DNA from: Acidobacteriota bacterium
GTDB taxonomy: Bacteria; Acidobacteriota; Terriglobia; Terriglobales; Acidobacteriaceae
Reading direction: 5' to 3'
NCBI GenBank assembly: GCA_003225555.1
Contig: QIAM01000007.1
Span: 1 to 37,401 of the forward strand
DNA: 37,401 nucleotides
Part shown: positions 16,821 to 24,828 of the stretch, in pieces
How the letters are laid out: each line of letters begins with the position of its first letter
Position numbering within the stretch: position 1 is the first letter of the stretch
Program-made: the position numbers and the translations under genes
Notes under the pieces: model-generated
What the model was told of the DNA's origin: nothing
What the model saw: only the letters and a program-made list of their open reading frames with translations
Databases searched by the model: none

Positions 16821-17366
16821 CTATGCAGCCCGGCGGGTTCTCATCCGGCTCGTCTCCTCACGAGCAGATGTCGTGGTTTCGCCTTCCTCCGCGCTGGCAT
16901 TGACTTCTTCCGCTATCCGGGTCAGCTTCTGGTCTGCTTCCTTTTCTTCGTTGAGAGTCTGCTCCAGCAGCGGAACGTGCTCGTCCTCGCCCAGGATTTC
17001 TGCGAACGTCCTTAAGGTTCCATAGGCGGCAATCTCGTAGTGCTCCACCCTCTGCGCAGCGCCGATGATGGCCGCATCCTTCACGCTGTCCTCGTAATCT
17101 TCCTTCATGACTTCGGCCCCCTCTTTCACCAGGCCCTCCATGCCCAGGCACTTCTTGCCAGTCGGCTTTTCGTCGAGTTGCTCGAAGATCTGCTCCAGGC
17201 GCGAAACCTGCTCCGAGGTCTGCCGTACGTGTTCCTCAAAAGCCTGCCGAAGCTCGTTGCTTGAGGCCGCTTTCGCCATCTTCGGAAGCGTTTTCACCAT
17301 CTGCGTTTCCGCGCTATAGAGATCCTTCAGTTCATTGATGTACAGCTCCCGCAATGATTCCTGCAT
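16821..17366 (-). CDS. DUF892 / YciF-YciE family ferritin-like protein
   Basis: 181 residues from ATG 17366, with GGAGGAG 7 bp upstream; the frame open to 17543 lacks this. The family signature is MQESLRELYINELKDLYSAE, then EHVRQTSEQVSRLEQIF, DAAIIGAAQRVEHYEIAAYG and LLEQTLNEEKEADQKLTRIA. Four helices with E/H residues at the ferritin-like metal positions are visible (E in LKDLYSAE, E-x2-H in EEHV, E-H-Y-E, and E-E-K-E-A-D). Family members are stress-induced and encapsulin- or catalase-linked in some bacteria. The last 25 residues are a charged, unstructured tail. It diverges from the oxidoreductase at 17564. Confidence 0.92.
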   Translation of the reverse strand: MQESLRELYINELKDLYSAETQMVKTLPKMAKAASSNELRQAFEEHVRQTSEQVSRLEQIFEQLDEKPTGKKCLGMEGLVKEGAEVMKEDYEDSVKDAAIIGAAQRVEHYEIAAYGTLRTFAEILGEDEHVPLLEQTLNEEKEADQKLTRIAEEVNASAEEGETTTSAREETSRMRTRRAA

Positions 17367-17563
17367 CGCTATTCTCCTCCTTGGTAAGTGAACTCTCGGC
17401 GAGATGAAAATTCCCGTTTTCATCCGTCGTCCTTTTCTGCAAAGTAGTGCTTTCGTTCGACGCGGAACAATACCCCGAACGCTGTATGGACACATTGCAA
17501 ATCCCGCTGCAAAGATGCGCTTTTGCGCGAGGTTACGCGACACTGTAAGCAGCCGGAGGATCT

Positions 17564-18688
17564 ATGAAGAAGGGAACGAAACCCAGCCGAAAAATCCGCT
17601 ACGCCGTCGTCGGTCTGGGACACATCGCCCAAGTCGCTGTCCTGCCGGCCTTCCGGACCGCGCGCAACGCCGAGCTCGTGGCCCTCATCTCCGATGATGC
17701 TGAAAAACGCAAGAAGCTAGGTCGCAAGTACAAGGTGGACCGCCCCGCTTCCTACGATGAGTATGACGAGTGCCTCAGCGACGGCGTCGATGCCGTCTAC
17801 ATCACGCTGCCCAATCATCTGCATCGCGAGTACGCCGTCCGCGCTGCCGAAGCCGGAGTGCACGTGCTTTGCGAAAAGCCGCTGGCCGTGACCTCCGAGG
17901 AATGCCAGGCCATGATCGACGCCGCGGAATCAAACGGCGTGAAGGTGATGGCCGCCTATCGCCTGCATTTCGAAAAAGCGAATCTGGAGGCGATCCGCCT
18001 GGTCGAGAGCGGCAAGCTCGGAGGCACAAGATTCTTCAGCTCCGAGTTCGCCCAAAACGTAGACCCCGAAAATGTTCGCCTGATGCCCGTGGCGCAAGGC
18101 GGCGGTCCCGTCTACGACATGGGAGTGTATTGCATCAACGCCGCCCGCCATCTGTTCCAGTCTGAACCGATTGGCATATCCGCCTTGAGCGAGAGCAATG
18201 GCGAGCCCAGGTTCAAGCAATCCGAAGAGATGACCTCCGTCCTGATGCGCTTCCCCGGAGACCGCCTGGCCACATTCACCTGCAGTTTTGGCGCAGCCGA
18301 CATAGGGCACTACACGCTGGTGGGAACAAAAGGAACGCTCGTCGCTGACCCCGCCTACGAATACGCGGAAGGCCTCTCCTACCGCATCACGATCAACGAA
18401 AAGACGAAGGTCCGAAAGTTTCCCAAGCGCGACCAGTTCGCCGCCGAGATCACCTATTTTTCCGACTGCATCTTGCAAAACAAAGAACCCGAACCGAACG
18501 GATACGAAGGCCTGGCCGACGTAAGAGTCATCGAAGCCATCTACGAGTCAGCCCGGACCGGCAGCGTTGTGTCCCTGCCACCATTCTCCAAGCAGCCCCG
18601 CCCCACTCCCGCCCAGGAAATCCACAAGCCCGCCCACGGCAAGCCGGAAACCGTGAAAGCAAAATCCCCCAGCGGAGAAGCGGCCTAA
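17564..18688 (+). CDS. Gfo/Idh/MocA family oxidoreductase
   Basis: 374 residues with GGAGGATCT ahead of the ATG. The N-terminal Rossmann domain has RYAVVGLGHIAQ (dinucleotide loop at 17-22), ITLPNHLH and the family motif CEKPLA at 103-108, whose Lys is normally the NAD(P)-proximal catalytic residue. The C-terminal domain has the usual GGGPVYDMGVYCINAARHLF. The overall pattern resembles glucose-fructose-oxidoreductase-type members. A 40-residue Pro/Lys-rich tail extends past the family end. It probably oxidises or reduces a sugar or cyclitol taken up by the downstream FucP-type transporter; the exact substrate is unknown. Confidence 0.9.
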   Translation: MKKGTKPSRKIRYAVVGLGHIAQVAVLPAFRTARNAELVALISDDAEKRKKLGRKYKVDRPASYDEYDECLSDGVDAVYITLPNHLHREYAVRAAEAGVHVLCEKPLAVTSEECQAMIDAAESNGVKVMAAYRLHFEKANLEAIRLVESGKLGGTRFFSSEFAQNVDPENVRLMPVAQGGGPVYDMGVYCINAARHLFQSEPIGISALSESNGEPRFKQSEEMTSVLMRFPGDRLATFTCSFGAADIGHYTLVGTKGTLVADPAYEYAEGLSYRITINEKTKVRKFPKRDQFAAEITYFSDCILQNKEPEPNGYEGLADVRVIEAIYESARTGSVVSLPPFSKQPRPTPAQEIHKPAHGKPETVKAKSPSGEAA

Positions 18689-18700
18689 GAGTGAGTTGCT

Positions 18701-18741
18701 ATGTGGGGACAGTCGCCCTCGGCGGTCCGACCGGCAGTACC
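18701..18741 (+). repeat. Hairpin repeat, family B, copy 1
   Basis: ATGTGGGGACAGTCGCCCTC followed by GGCGGTCCGACCGG. It resembles the elements at 21857 and 23191, and like them lies just after a gene end (13 bp after the stop at 18688). Confidence 0.65.
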
Positions 18742-18772
18742 AGTCTGCTGAAAAACTGGGTGGCGGGCTTGT

Positions 18773-18840
18773 TTTGAAAGGGCGCGGCTTCGAGCCGCGC
18801 CGTAAGTGCTGCCAATAAAACGCGGCTTCAGCGGCTGCGG
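18773..18840 (+). repeat. Two-hairpin dispersed repeat, family A, copy 4
   Basis: TTTGAAAGGGCGCGGCTTCG, second arm GAGCCGCGCC, linker GTAAGTGCTGCC, then CGCGGCTTCAGCGGCTGCGG. It is 68 bp long and points towards the FucP-type gene. An open frame of that gene runs back into this repeat, which is why the start was placed downstream. Confidence 0.9.
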
Positions 18841-18862
18841 AGGAACTAAGCGGGAACTTCTA

Positions 18863-18876
18863 GAAAACCGTTTTTC
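18863..18876. promoter_or_regulatory. Possible LacI-type operator ahead of the FucP-type gene
   Basis: GAAAACCGTTTTTC is a 14-base palindrome with one mismatched pair and a central CG, the usual form of LacI-family operators. It lies 70 bp upstream of the promoter-like TGCTATGAT and between the repeat and the transporter gene. The LacI regulator at 20768 is a plausible binder. Confidence 0.4.
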
Positions 18877-18945
18877 TTATAGCAAGCTGAGGTCGCCTCG
18901 TATGTGCGAGCTTCTGATTTGTTGTGCGGAATCCTCGCTCCTTGG

Positions 18946-18954
18946 TGCTATGAT
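18946..18954 (+). promoter_or_regulatory. Extended -10 promoter candidate for the FucP-type gene
   Basis: TGCTATGAT fits an extended -10 (TGn then TATGAT, 5 of 6 matches). No -35 at proper spacing is clear. It is 50 bp ahead of the preferred ATG at 19004. Confidence 0.35.
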
Positions 18955-19003
18955 GCGCGGAGACAGCCTCATCCATCGCTCGTCAAAGGCGGATACGAAA
19001 TTT

Positions 19004-20539
19004 ATGGCGATCGCACCTCCGAATTCCTCCACTACTCTCACAGCGGCTTCTTCCGACGCCTCTTCCTCCTACACAGTTCCGCTGATGGTAGTCACCACTC
19101 TGTTTTTTATGTGGGGGTTCCTCACCTGTCTGAATGACATTCTTGTCCCACACCTGAAACCGATCTTCGACCTGGATTACAAGCGGATCATGCTGATTCA
19201 GTTCGCGTTCTTTGGAGCCTACTTCCTGTTTTCAATACCTTCCGCGTGGATCATTGATTGGATCGGCTACCAACGCTCGATGGTGGTGGGACTGCTCACC
19301 ATGGGCCTGGGCGCATTTCTTTTCGTGCCTGCAGCCAGTGTTCCGTCCTACCCGTTATTCCTGTTTGCACTCATCGTTCTTGCCGCTGGTATTACGTGCC
19401 TGCAGGTGGCAGCGAATCCCTATGTCACGGTATTGGGGAAACCCGAGACCGCGTCGAGCCGCCTGAACTTGACGCAGGCGTTCAATTCGCTAGGAACCTT
19501 CCTGGCACCTTTTTTCGGCAGCCTGTTCATCCTGAGCGCCGCCCCTAAGACAATGGAAGAGATACGAGCGTTGGCACCCGATGCTCTGCAGGCCTATCGC
19601 CTGCATGAAGCGGCAACCGTCAAGACGCCCTATGTGGGCCTGGGCATTGCGCTGGTAGTGTTGGCGGTGGCCATCGGTAGTTTTAAGTTGCCAAAGATCG
19701 AGCACGCTCAACATAAAGTCGGCGAAAAGGTAAACGACTCGATCTGGAAGCATCCCAATTTGATTTTTGGCGCCATCGCCATCTTCGTCTACGTCGGCGC
19801 CGAGGTTTCCATCGGAAGCTTTCTGGTGAACTACTTCAGTCAGCCTGAAATCGGCGGATTAACGGAAAAAGTTGCGGCCGGCTTCGTGGCACTTTATTGG
19901 GGTGGTGCGATGGTCGGGCGCTTTTTCGGGTCGGCGATCTTGGGCGGAGCGAAAGCATCCCGCATGGCTTTAGCGTCAGTTGGCGGCGCCCTGCTGTTTG
20001 GGATTGCGCAGTGGGTGAGTGGTCACGTCATAACGCAGGGGCACCATGGTCTTTTAGGCATCTTGTGGATGATCGTAGCGGTCCTTCTCGCCGCCCGTCC
20101 GCTTTTTGCCCTCGCAGCAATTGCGGCCGCTGTGCTCGCAATAAGCGCAGCTGCACGCGGTGGCCTTTTATCCCTAACAACCGGCTTGCTCCTGGGCATT
20201 TGTGCAGTCTGCGCCGCTGCTCTCGTGGCAATCTCCATGCTAAGCACTGGCGGCTTCGCCATGTGGAGCATCATCCTCGTCGGCTTCTTTAACTCGATCA
20301 TGTTCCCCAGCATTTTCACGCTGGGGGTGGCGGAACTCGGTCCTCTTACTGGAGACGGTTCCGGAATCATGATCATGGCCATCGTCGGCGGAGCCATCAT
20401 CCCCGTGCTGCAGGGAGCCATAGCCGATCGCATTGGCATCCATCATGCGTTTTTTCTGCCCGTGATCTGCTACCTCTACATTCTGTTCTTCGCTCTAAGC
20501 GGCTCAAAACCCAACAGCCAACGGCCCGCGAAGACATAA
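19004..20539 (+). CDS. FucP-type MFS sugar transporter
   Basis: 511 residues from ATG 19004. Twelve or more membrane segments begin at VPLMVVTTLFFMWGFLTCLND. Family markers are LTCLNDILVPHLK, SIPSAWIIDWIGYQRSMVVG, CLQVAANPYVTVLG and SSRLNLTQAFNSLGTFLAP. These are characteristic of the FucP/GluP group of proton-coupled fucose, glucose or galactose carriers. It is longer than the 430-residue norm because of an extra hydrophobic stretch late in the protein (ALAAIAAAVLAISAAARGGL onward). Upstream in-frame starts, back to 18806, run through a repeat and lack ribosome sites. The neighbouring oxidoreductase and LacI regulator suggest one sugar-use unit. Confidence 0.9.
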   Translation: MAIAPPNSSTTLTAASSDASSSYTVPLMVVTTLFFMWGFLTCLNDILVPHLKPIFDLDYKRIMLIQFAFFGAYFLFSIPSAWIIDWIGYQRSMVVGLLTMGLGAFLFVPAASVPSYPLFLFALIVLAAGITCLQVAANPYVTVLGKPETASSRLNLTQAFNSLGTFLAPFFGSLFILSAAPKTMEEIRALAPDALQAYRLHEAATVKTPYVGLGIALVVLAVAIGSFKLPKIEHAQHKVGEKVNDSIWKHPNLIFGAIAIFVYVGAEVSIGSFLVNYFSQPEIGGLTEKVAAGFVALYWGGAMVGRFFGSAILGGAKASRMALASVGGALLFGIAQWVSGHVITQGHHGLLGILWMIVAVLLAARPLFALAAIAAAVLAISAAARGGLLSLTTGLLLGICAVCAAALVAISMLSTGGFAMWSIILVGFFNSIMFPSIFTLGVAELGPLTGDGSGIMIMAIVGGAIIPVLQGAIADRIGIHHAFFLPVICYLYILFFALSGSKPNSQRPAKT

Positions 20540-20575
20540 CAGAGATTCGCAATTTGCTGCGTCGTCCCTAAATTC

Positions 20576-20660
20576 ATCAACCACCAAGGACACGAAGTAA
20601 CACGAAGACGTGAACCCTGAGGGTTTCCTTTGAGTTCCCTTTGTATCCTTGGTGGTTGAT
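20576..20660. repeat. Inverted-repeat element with 15-bp arms
   Basis: ATCAACCACCAAGGA at 20576-20590 pairs with TCCTTGGTGGTTGAT at 20646-20660. The inside holds CACGAAGTAACACGAAG and a small hairpin CCCTGAGGG. 'Accaccaaggacacgaag' elements of this kind are widespread short repeats in many bacterial genomes. It is located after the transporter gene, where it could act as a transcript end or be a mobile remnant. Confidence 0.75.
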
Positions 20661-20682
20661 TAGGACACCACCCGCCACCGCA

Positions 20683-20711
20683 TTGACGGTCCGCGAGACC
20701 AGATTTGTTAT
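20683..20711 (+). promoter_or_regulatory. Promoter candidate for the LacI gene
   Basis: TTGACG, 17-base spacer, TGTTAT. The -35 is strong and the -10 moderate. A short palindrome TTCGCGAA at 20723-20730 lies just downstream and could be a self-operator. The gene starts at 20768. Confidence 0.4.
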
Positions 20712-20767
20712 AAGATCATTCGTTCGCGAAACTCCCCCAATTCCCAGGGTCCAGAAGAAAGTAATCC

Positions 20768-21808
20768 ATGGTCCCGAGCAGAAAACCAGGCCAAAAAGCG
20801 CCCGTGGTCACACTCAGAGCCGTGGCCGAGCATCTGGGACTGACTCCCGGAACAGTCTCCGCGGTCCTCAATGATTCACCCTCAGCGCGCTCCATCCCAC
20901 AGTCAACCAAGAACCGCATCCATGCTGCTGCCAAGGAGCTCGACTACCGCCCCAACTTTTTCGCGCGCACCTTACGCAACAAACGCACCTTTACCATTGG
21001 CGTGATCGCAGAGGAAATAGGCGACTCCTACGGCGGGATGGTCATCAGCGGCATCGAGGAATACCTGCGCAAGAAAGACTACTTCTTCTTCGTGGTAGCT
21101 CACCGCCATGATCCCGACTTGCTAAGCCGGTATGCCCAGATGTTGTCGCAGCGCGGCGTCGAAGGCATCATCACCGTGGATACGACGGTTCATGATGAGC
21201 CTACTCTTCCGATGGTCGCCGTGGCCGGGCACAAGAAGGTCAAGGGAGTCACCAACATCATTCTGGATCACCACCGAGCCGCCCTGCTGGCGCTGAATTA
21301 TCTGAAAGACCTCTCGCACGAGCGCGTCGCGTTCATGAAGGGGAACCCAATCAGCTCTGATTCCAAAGATCGTTGGGACGCCATCTGCCAAGTGGCGCAA
21401 CAGATCGGCATGAAAATCGATCCCGATCTCACGGTACAGATCGATATCGACGATGCCACCCCGAAACTGGGCTATCCCTTCGCGAAACAACTTCTGGCTC
21501 GCAAGAAACCGTTCACCGCACTCTTCGCCTACAACGACATCTCCGCCATTGGAGCCATCCGCGCCTTTCAGGAGCAAGGATTGCGAGTACCGCAAGATGT
21601 TTCTGTGATTGGCTTTGACGACATCGCCGGTGCCGCTTTTAATACTCCGAGTCTCACCACCGTCAGGCAGCCTCTGAGCCGCATGGGCCAGGTCGCAGCG
21701 CAAAGCCTGCTGGAGCGGATCGAGGGCAAAAAAGAGTATCCCTCGGAGATTGCCATTGAACCCGAGCTCGTGGTGCGTGAATCTACCGCGAAAGCTCCGA
21801 AATCCTAA
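20768..21808 (+). CDS. LacI family transcriptional regulator
   Basis: 346 residues. The N-terminal HTH is VTLRAVAEHLGLTPGTVSAVLND (residues 15-37), followed by the hinge helix (KNRIHAAAKELDYRPNFFAR). The C-terminal half is a periplasmic-binding-protein-like effector domain: TFTIGVIAEEIGDSYGG, GVEGIITVDTT, FTALFAYNDISAIGAIRAF, VSVIGFDDIAGAAF and TVRQPLSRMGQVAA. It most likely represses one or both flanking MFS genes and senses a sugar. It follows the FucP-type gene in the same direction with its own promoter. Confidence 0.93.
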   Translation: MVPSRKPGQKAPVVTLRAVAEHLGLTPGTVSAVLNDSPSARSIPQSTKNRIHAAAKELDYRPNFFARTLRNKRTFTIGVIAEEIGDSYGGMVISGIEEYLRKKDYFFFVVAHRHDPDLLSRYAQMLSQRGVEGIITVDTTVHDEPTLPMVAVAGHKKVKGVTNIILDHHRAALLALNYLKDLSHERVAFMKGNPISSDSKDRWDAICQVAQQIGMKIDPDLTVQIDIDDATPKLGYPFAKQLLARKKPFTALFAYNDISAIGAIRAFQEQGLRVPQDVSVIGFDDIAGAAFNTPSLTTVRQPLSRMGQVAAQSLLERIEGKKEYPSEIAIEPELVVRESTAKAPKS

Positions 21809-21856
21809 GACCGGAAGATCTTCAGCAGATTGCGTCCGGGGCTATGTAACCTGGTT

Positions 21857-21904
21857 GTGTGGGGACCACCGCCCCCGGCTGTCCGACCGGGCGCAGCCCG
21901 GTTC
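21857..21904 (+). repeat. Hairpin repeat, family B, copy 2
   Basis: GTGTGGGGACCACCGCCCCC, GGCTGTCCGA, then a perfect hairpin CCGGGC-GCA-GCCCGG at 21887-21901. It lies 48 bp after the LacI stop and shares its order with the copies at 18701 and 23191. Confidence 0.75.
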
Positions 21905-21996
21905 TTGCGTTGAACGCGGCTGTTGAACACAGAGACTTCGAATCCGCTTTAGAATGAAAACGGCTTGATCTTCCGCGAGTAGTGCATCGACCATCC

Positions 21997-23181
21997 ATGC
22001 CGCTCTCTGAACCAACACAGGCAGCAAACTCGTCTCGAGCTGCGAACATCGCCGCGAACGCAGCCTTTGTACCCATTGGCATGGTGACGGTCCTTCTGGG
22101 GCCCATGCTACCGATTCTTTCGGCGCGATGGTCGCTGAACTATGGCCAGGCCGGTTCGCTGTTTACCGCGCAGTTCGTAGCCTCAACATTCGCAGTGCTG
22201 TTGTCCGGAGGCCTGGTCTCGCGGTTGGGATTCCGTTTCGCAATCAATGCTGGACTTCTGGCCATGGCAGTGGCGCTGGCGGTGCTTCCGCTCACTTCAT
22301 ACTTTCCGGGACTGGCTTGCATTGCGCTCTACGGAGCAGGACTCGGACTCGCAGTTCCAGCGGCGAACCTGCTTGTCGCTGAGGTAAATCCCACGCGCCG
22401 CAGTGCCGCCCTCAACGTACTGAACTTCTCGTGGAGTGTGGGAGCAGTCGCCTGCCCATTTCTGGTTGCGGCCGCCGCGAGGGGCCACCACATCGCCCTC
22501 CTGCTCCTAGTGGTCGCGGGATTTCTGCTCATCGTGATGCTCGGCATTGCCGCCATGCCCTGGCAGGCCGTCGAACCTACTGGTGCCGACCGGAAAAACG
22601 CAGCACCCATCAATTGGAAAGTACCTGCCTTTCGCGTTCTGGGCTCGCTTTTCTTTCTCTACGTAGGTATGGAAAATGCCTTCGGAGGGTGGATCGCATC
22701 TTATGCCAAGGGCCTTGCCAGTTTTTCCCCCGCCCGCGCCGTAATGACGCCGTCGTTCTTTTATTTTGCTCTCTTGATGGGAAGGTGGCTGGCGCCGTTT
22801 CTGTTGCGCACCATCGATGACATCAAGCTCGCGCGCGCCGGACTGGTGGTGGCTTGCGCAGGTATGGCAAGCCTGCTTCTGTCGCACTCCATCCTGAGTG
22901 TTACGGTCAGCGTCGCGATCGCCGGGCTGGGATGCTCCGCCGTGTATCCGATCACTATTGCATTGCTGTCACGCGAGTTCGGCGCTGCAGCTTCGCGCGT
23001 AGGATCCATCATGTTCACCCTGGGAAATTTGGGAGGAGCTTCCTTGCCCTGGTTGGTAGGCTACTCTTCCGATCGCTTCGGCAGCCTCAAGCTGGGCCTG
23101 GCTGTTCCGCTGGTTGCCGGGGTTGCGATGTACGCGTTGTACGCCGCTCAGTGGGGCTCCGTTTCACAGAAGCACTCTTGA
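21997..23181 (+). CDS. MFS transporter
   Basis: 394 residues from ATG 21997 (a GTG at 21982 is also in frame). Twelve membrane segments start at AAFVPIGMVTVLLGPMLPIL. MFS marks include GSLFTAQFVASTFAVLLSGGLVSRLGFR between helices 2 and 3 and GLGLAVPAANLLVAEVNPTRR after helix 4. The pattern resembles the FucP-related or fucose-permease-like group of small sugar exporters or importers. Given the flanking LacI regulators and hydrolases, sugar transport is inferred; the substrate is unknown. Confidence 0.88.
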   Translation: MPLSEPTQAANSSRAANIAANAAFVPIGMVTVLLGPMLPILSARWSLNYGQAGSLFTAQFVASTFAVLLSGGLVSRLGFRFAINAGLLAMAVALAVLPLTSYFPGLACIALYGAGLGLAVPAANLLVAEVNPTRRSAALNVLNFSWSVGAVACPFLVAAAARGHHIALLLLVVAGFLLIVMLGIAAMPWQAVEPTGADRKNAAPINWKVPAFRVLGSLFFLYVGMENAFGGWIASYAKGLASFSPARAVMTPSFFYFALLMGRWLAPFLLRTIDDIKLARAGLVVACAGMASLLLSHSILSVTVSVAIAGLGCSAVYPITIALLSREFGAAASRVGSIMFTLGNLGGASLPWLVGYSSDRFGSLKLGLAVPLVAGVAMYALYAAQWGSVSQKHS

Positions 23182-23567
23182 CCAGAGGCTGTGTGGGGAA
23201 TTCTGTGGGGCAGCCGCCCCGGCTGTTCGGCTGGACGCAGCCCGGTTCGCTGCAGGCGAGGGCCTTTTTCGCACTTCAAGAGAATCAATAAGTTAGCCGC
23301 GTCCCGGTTTTGGCTGTAAATAGCTATATGCTATATCCGTTCGCCAGGTGCCCTTGCGGGCCGCTGCACGCGTTCGTTGCGAGGGATGGCCTTCATATGG
23401 GTATCCTCAACCTCGATGGCTCGTATAACAGGCTTCTACGGCCCAGGAAATGGCATCTCTCGCGATGATCGCAGCGGCCGTTCCGGTAAGCGACCAAACA
23501 ATCACGCTGCAAACCCAAAGCTAAGTCGAATGGAATCAACAGGGGGCTTTTCGCTCACTCCATAGAA
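23182..23567. other. Gap between convergent genes with family B repeat and an AT-rich patch
   Basis: The stretch holds the repeat at 23191 and an unusually AT-rich word near 23310-23336 (TGTAAATAGCTATATGCTATAT, promoter-like). A 62-codon frame downstream of it has no ribosome site or family likeness. Nothing else is seen. Confidence 0.4.
23191..23247 (+). repeat. Hairpin repeat, family B, copy 3
   Basis: GTGTGGGGAATTCTGTGGGG, CAGCCGCCCCGGCTG, TTCGGCTGGACGCAGCCCGG. It begins 9 bp after the stop of the MFS gene, and the hairpin order matches the other copies. It may mark the transcript end. Confidence 0.7.
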
Positions 23568-24650
23568 TCAATGGTTTCCGGGAGCTGACGGCTGTGCCGA
23601 CATGTTCTCTTGCCCCTCCCGGAAAAGATGCACATTGCTGCGCAATATAACCGCCGGTCCGATGGAAGTGCTCGCCGGAATTGGAGTACGGCTCACAAAA
23701 TGATCCAACAGAATCCGCATCGCTAATTGACCTTGAAGGTAAGGATTTTGATAGATCGACGCTCGAATTGTTCCCTCCCGCAGTTGGAGCACCATCTGCG
23801 GGAACAGGTCGGTCGTGATTAGAGCGACGGCCTCTGCCAAATTGTGTTCTTTTAAGGCGCGGCAAACTGGCAGGCAGTTCACTGTGCATACGTAAATTCC
23901 GCGTAAGTCCGGCTCGCGTTGCAGCAGTTCGCAGGTTTTGTGATAGCTCTCTTCCTCTGACTCATGCGCCTCCAGGACCGCAACAACCTGACCACCGGAA
24001 CAATCGGAGCAGAACCCGGCGCAGAATCCACTCGCCTTCAGGCGATGTTCCTCGGTGTTCAGCATGCCGGTGACGACCGCTGCTTTTGATGCTGGGGGCA
24101 CCAGTTTGGCCATCAATTCCGCCGCGAGGCGTCCGCTCAACTCCGGATCAACGGCTACGATGCTGGAGCGGCGACTTTGAGGCGCATCCGTCGTGATGCA
24201 GACGACGCGCACGCCGGCTTCCTCCGCCACATCGATCAACGGCCCAACAACCTCAGGACTTCCGGGGGTAGTGATGATTCCTTTCACGCCCCTCTTGAGT
24301 AATGCCATCATCTGTTTCTTCTCATCGATGCCCAGCGTCGGCACGGGCTTGTGCACAAGTTCCACCCTCACCGTGCTCGCTCGATTCGATTCGTCGAGAA
24401 TGCCAGCTCGCATCTGATCGTAATACAGGTGGTTTTCACGCGGAATGCAGACGCCAATGCTCAGAGTCGCATGTCCCACGGAGAGTGCGCGCGCGGCGGG
24501 ATTGGGCGAATATGCCAACTGGTGGGCAATGCGGAGGACTTTCTTGCGGGTTGCCTCGCGGATGCCGGAACGTCCATGCAAGGCGCGGTCGACTGTGCCG
24601 ATTGAAACCTTCGCCAGTTCGGCGATGCGATAGATGCCGTTACGTTTCAT
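23568..24650 (-). CDS. LacI family transcriptional regulator (Cys-rich effector domain)
   Basis: 360 residues from ATG 24650. The HTH is YRIAELAKVSIGTVDRALHG (residues 6-25), then a hinge helix with AYSPNPAARAL. The effector half is of the sugar-binding type: LSIGVCIPRENHLYYDQMRAG, VKGIITTPGSPEVVGPLID and ALITTDLFPQMVLQLREGTI. It holds an unusual number of cysteines, including FCAGFCSDC and VCTVNCLPVC. It follows the GH42 gene in the same direction, and it likely regulates the GH31-GH42 pair. The start at 24704 would add 18 residues without a better ribosome site. Confidence 0.9.
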   Translation of the reverse strand: MKRNGIYRIAELAKVSIGTVDRALHGRSGIREATRKKVLRIAHQLAYSPNPAARALSVGHATLSIGVCIPRENHLYYDQMRAGILDESNRASTVRVELVHKPVPTLGIDEKKQMMALLKRGVKGIITTPGSPEVVGPLIDVAEEAGVRVVCITTDAPQSRRSSIVAVDPELSGRLAAELMAKLVPPASKAAVVTGMLNTEEHRLKASGFCAGFCSDCSGGQVVAVLEAHESEEESYHKTCELLQREPDLRGIYVCTVNCLPVCRALKEHNLAEAVALITTDLFPQMVLQLREGTIRASIYQNPYLQGQLAMRILLDHFVSRTPIPASTSIGPAVILRSNVHLFREGQENMSAQPSAPGNH

Positions 24651-24735
24651 GTGGCCAGGGCGGGAGGATGGGTCGTGCTCGCGTTTGCAGGAAGGCACGG
24701 ACAATCTGAATCATCCCTGATGGTACTCCTTCAGG

Positions 24736-24745
24736 GCGTTAACGT
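24736..24745. promoter_or_regulatory. Possible LacI-type operator ahead of its regulator gene
   Basis: GCGTTAACGT holds the perfect palindrome CGTTAACG (24737-24744) with central TTAA, about 86 bp ahead of the LacI start. Its position suits self-regulation, but it is short. Confidence 0.3.
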
Positions 24746-24828
24746 ACACATAAAGGGAAGTCATTGCTTGAAGCCAGCGGAAGTCTTGAATCCACCACGC
24801 CACAAAGATATTCCAAAGAGCGTTGAAG

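Noticed and set aside
16718..16903. Lys-rich 61-codon plus-strand frame
   Set aside because: It overlaps the DUF892 terminator and coding end and shows no ribosome site.
18806..19003. Longer FucP-type protein starting within the family A repeat
   Set aside because: The extra 66 residues come from repeat and promoter-like DNA and have no transporter likeness.
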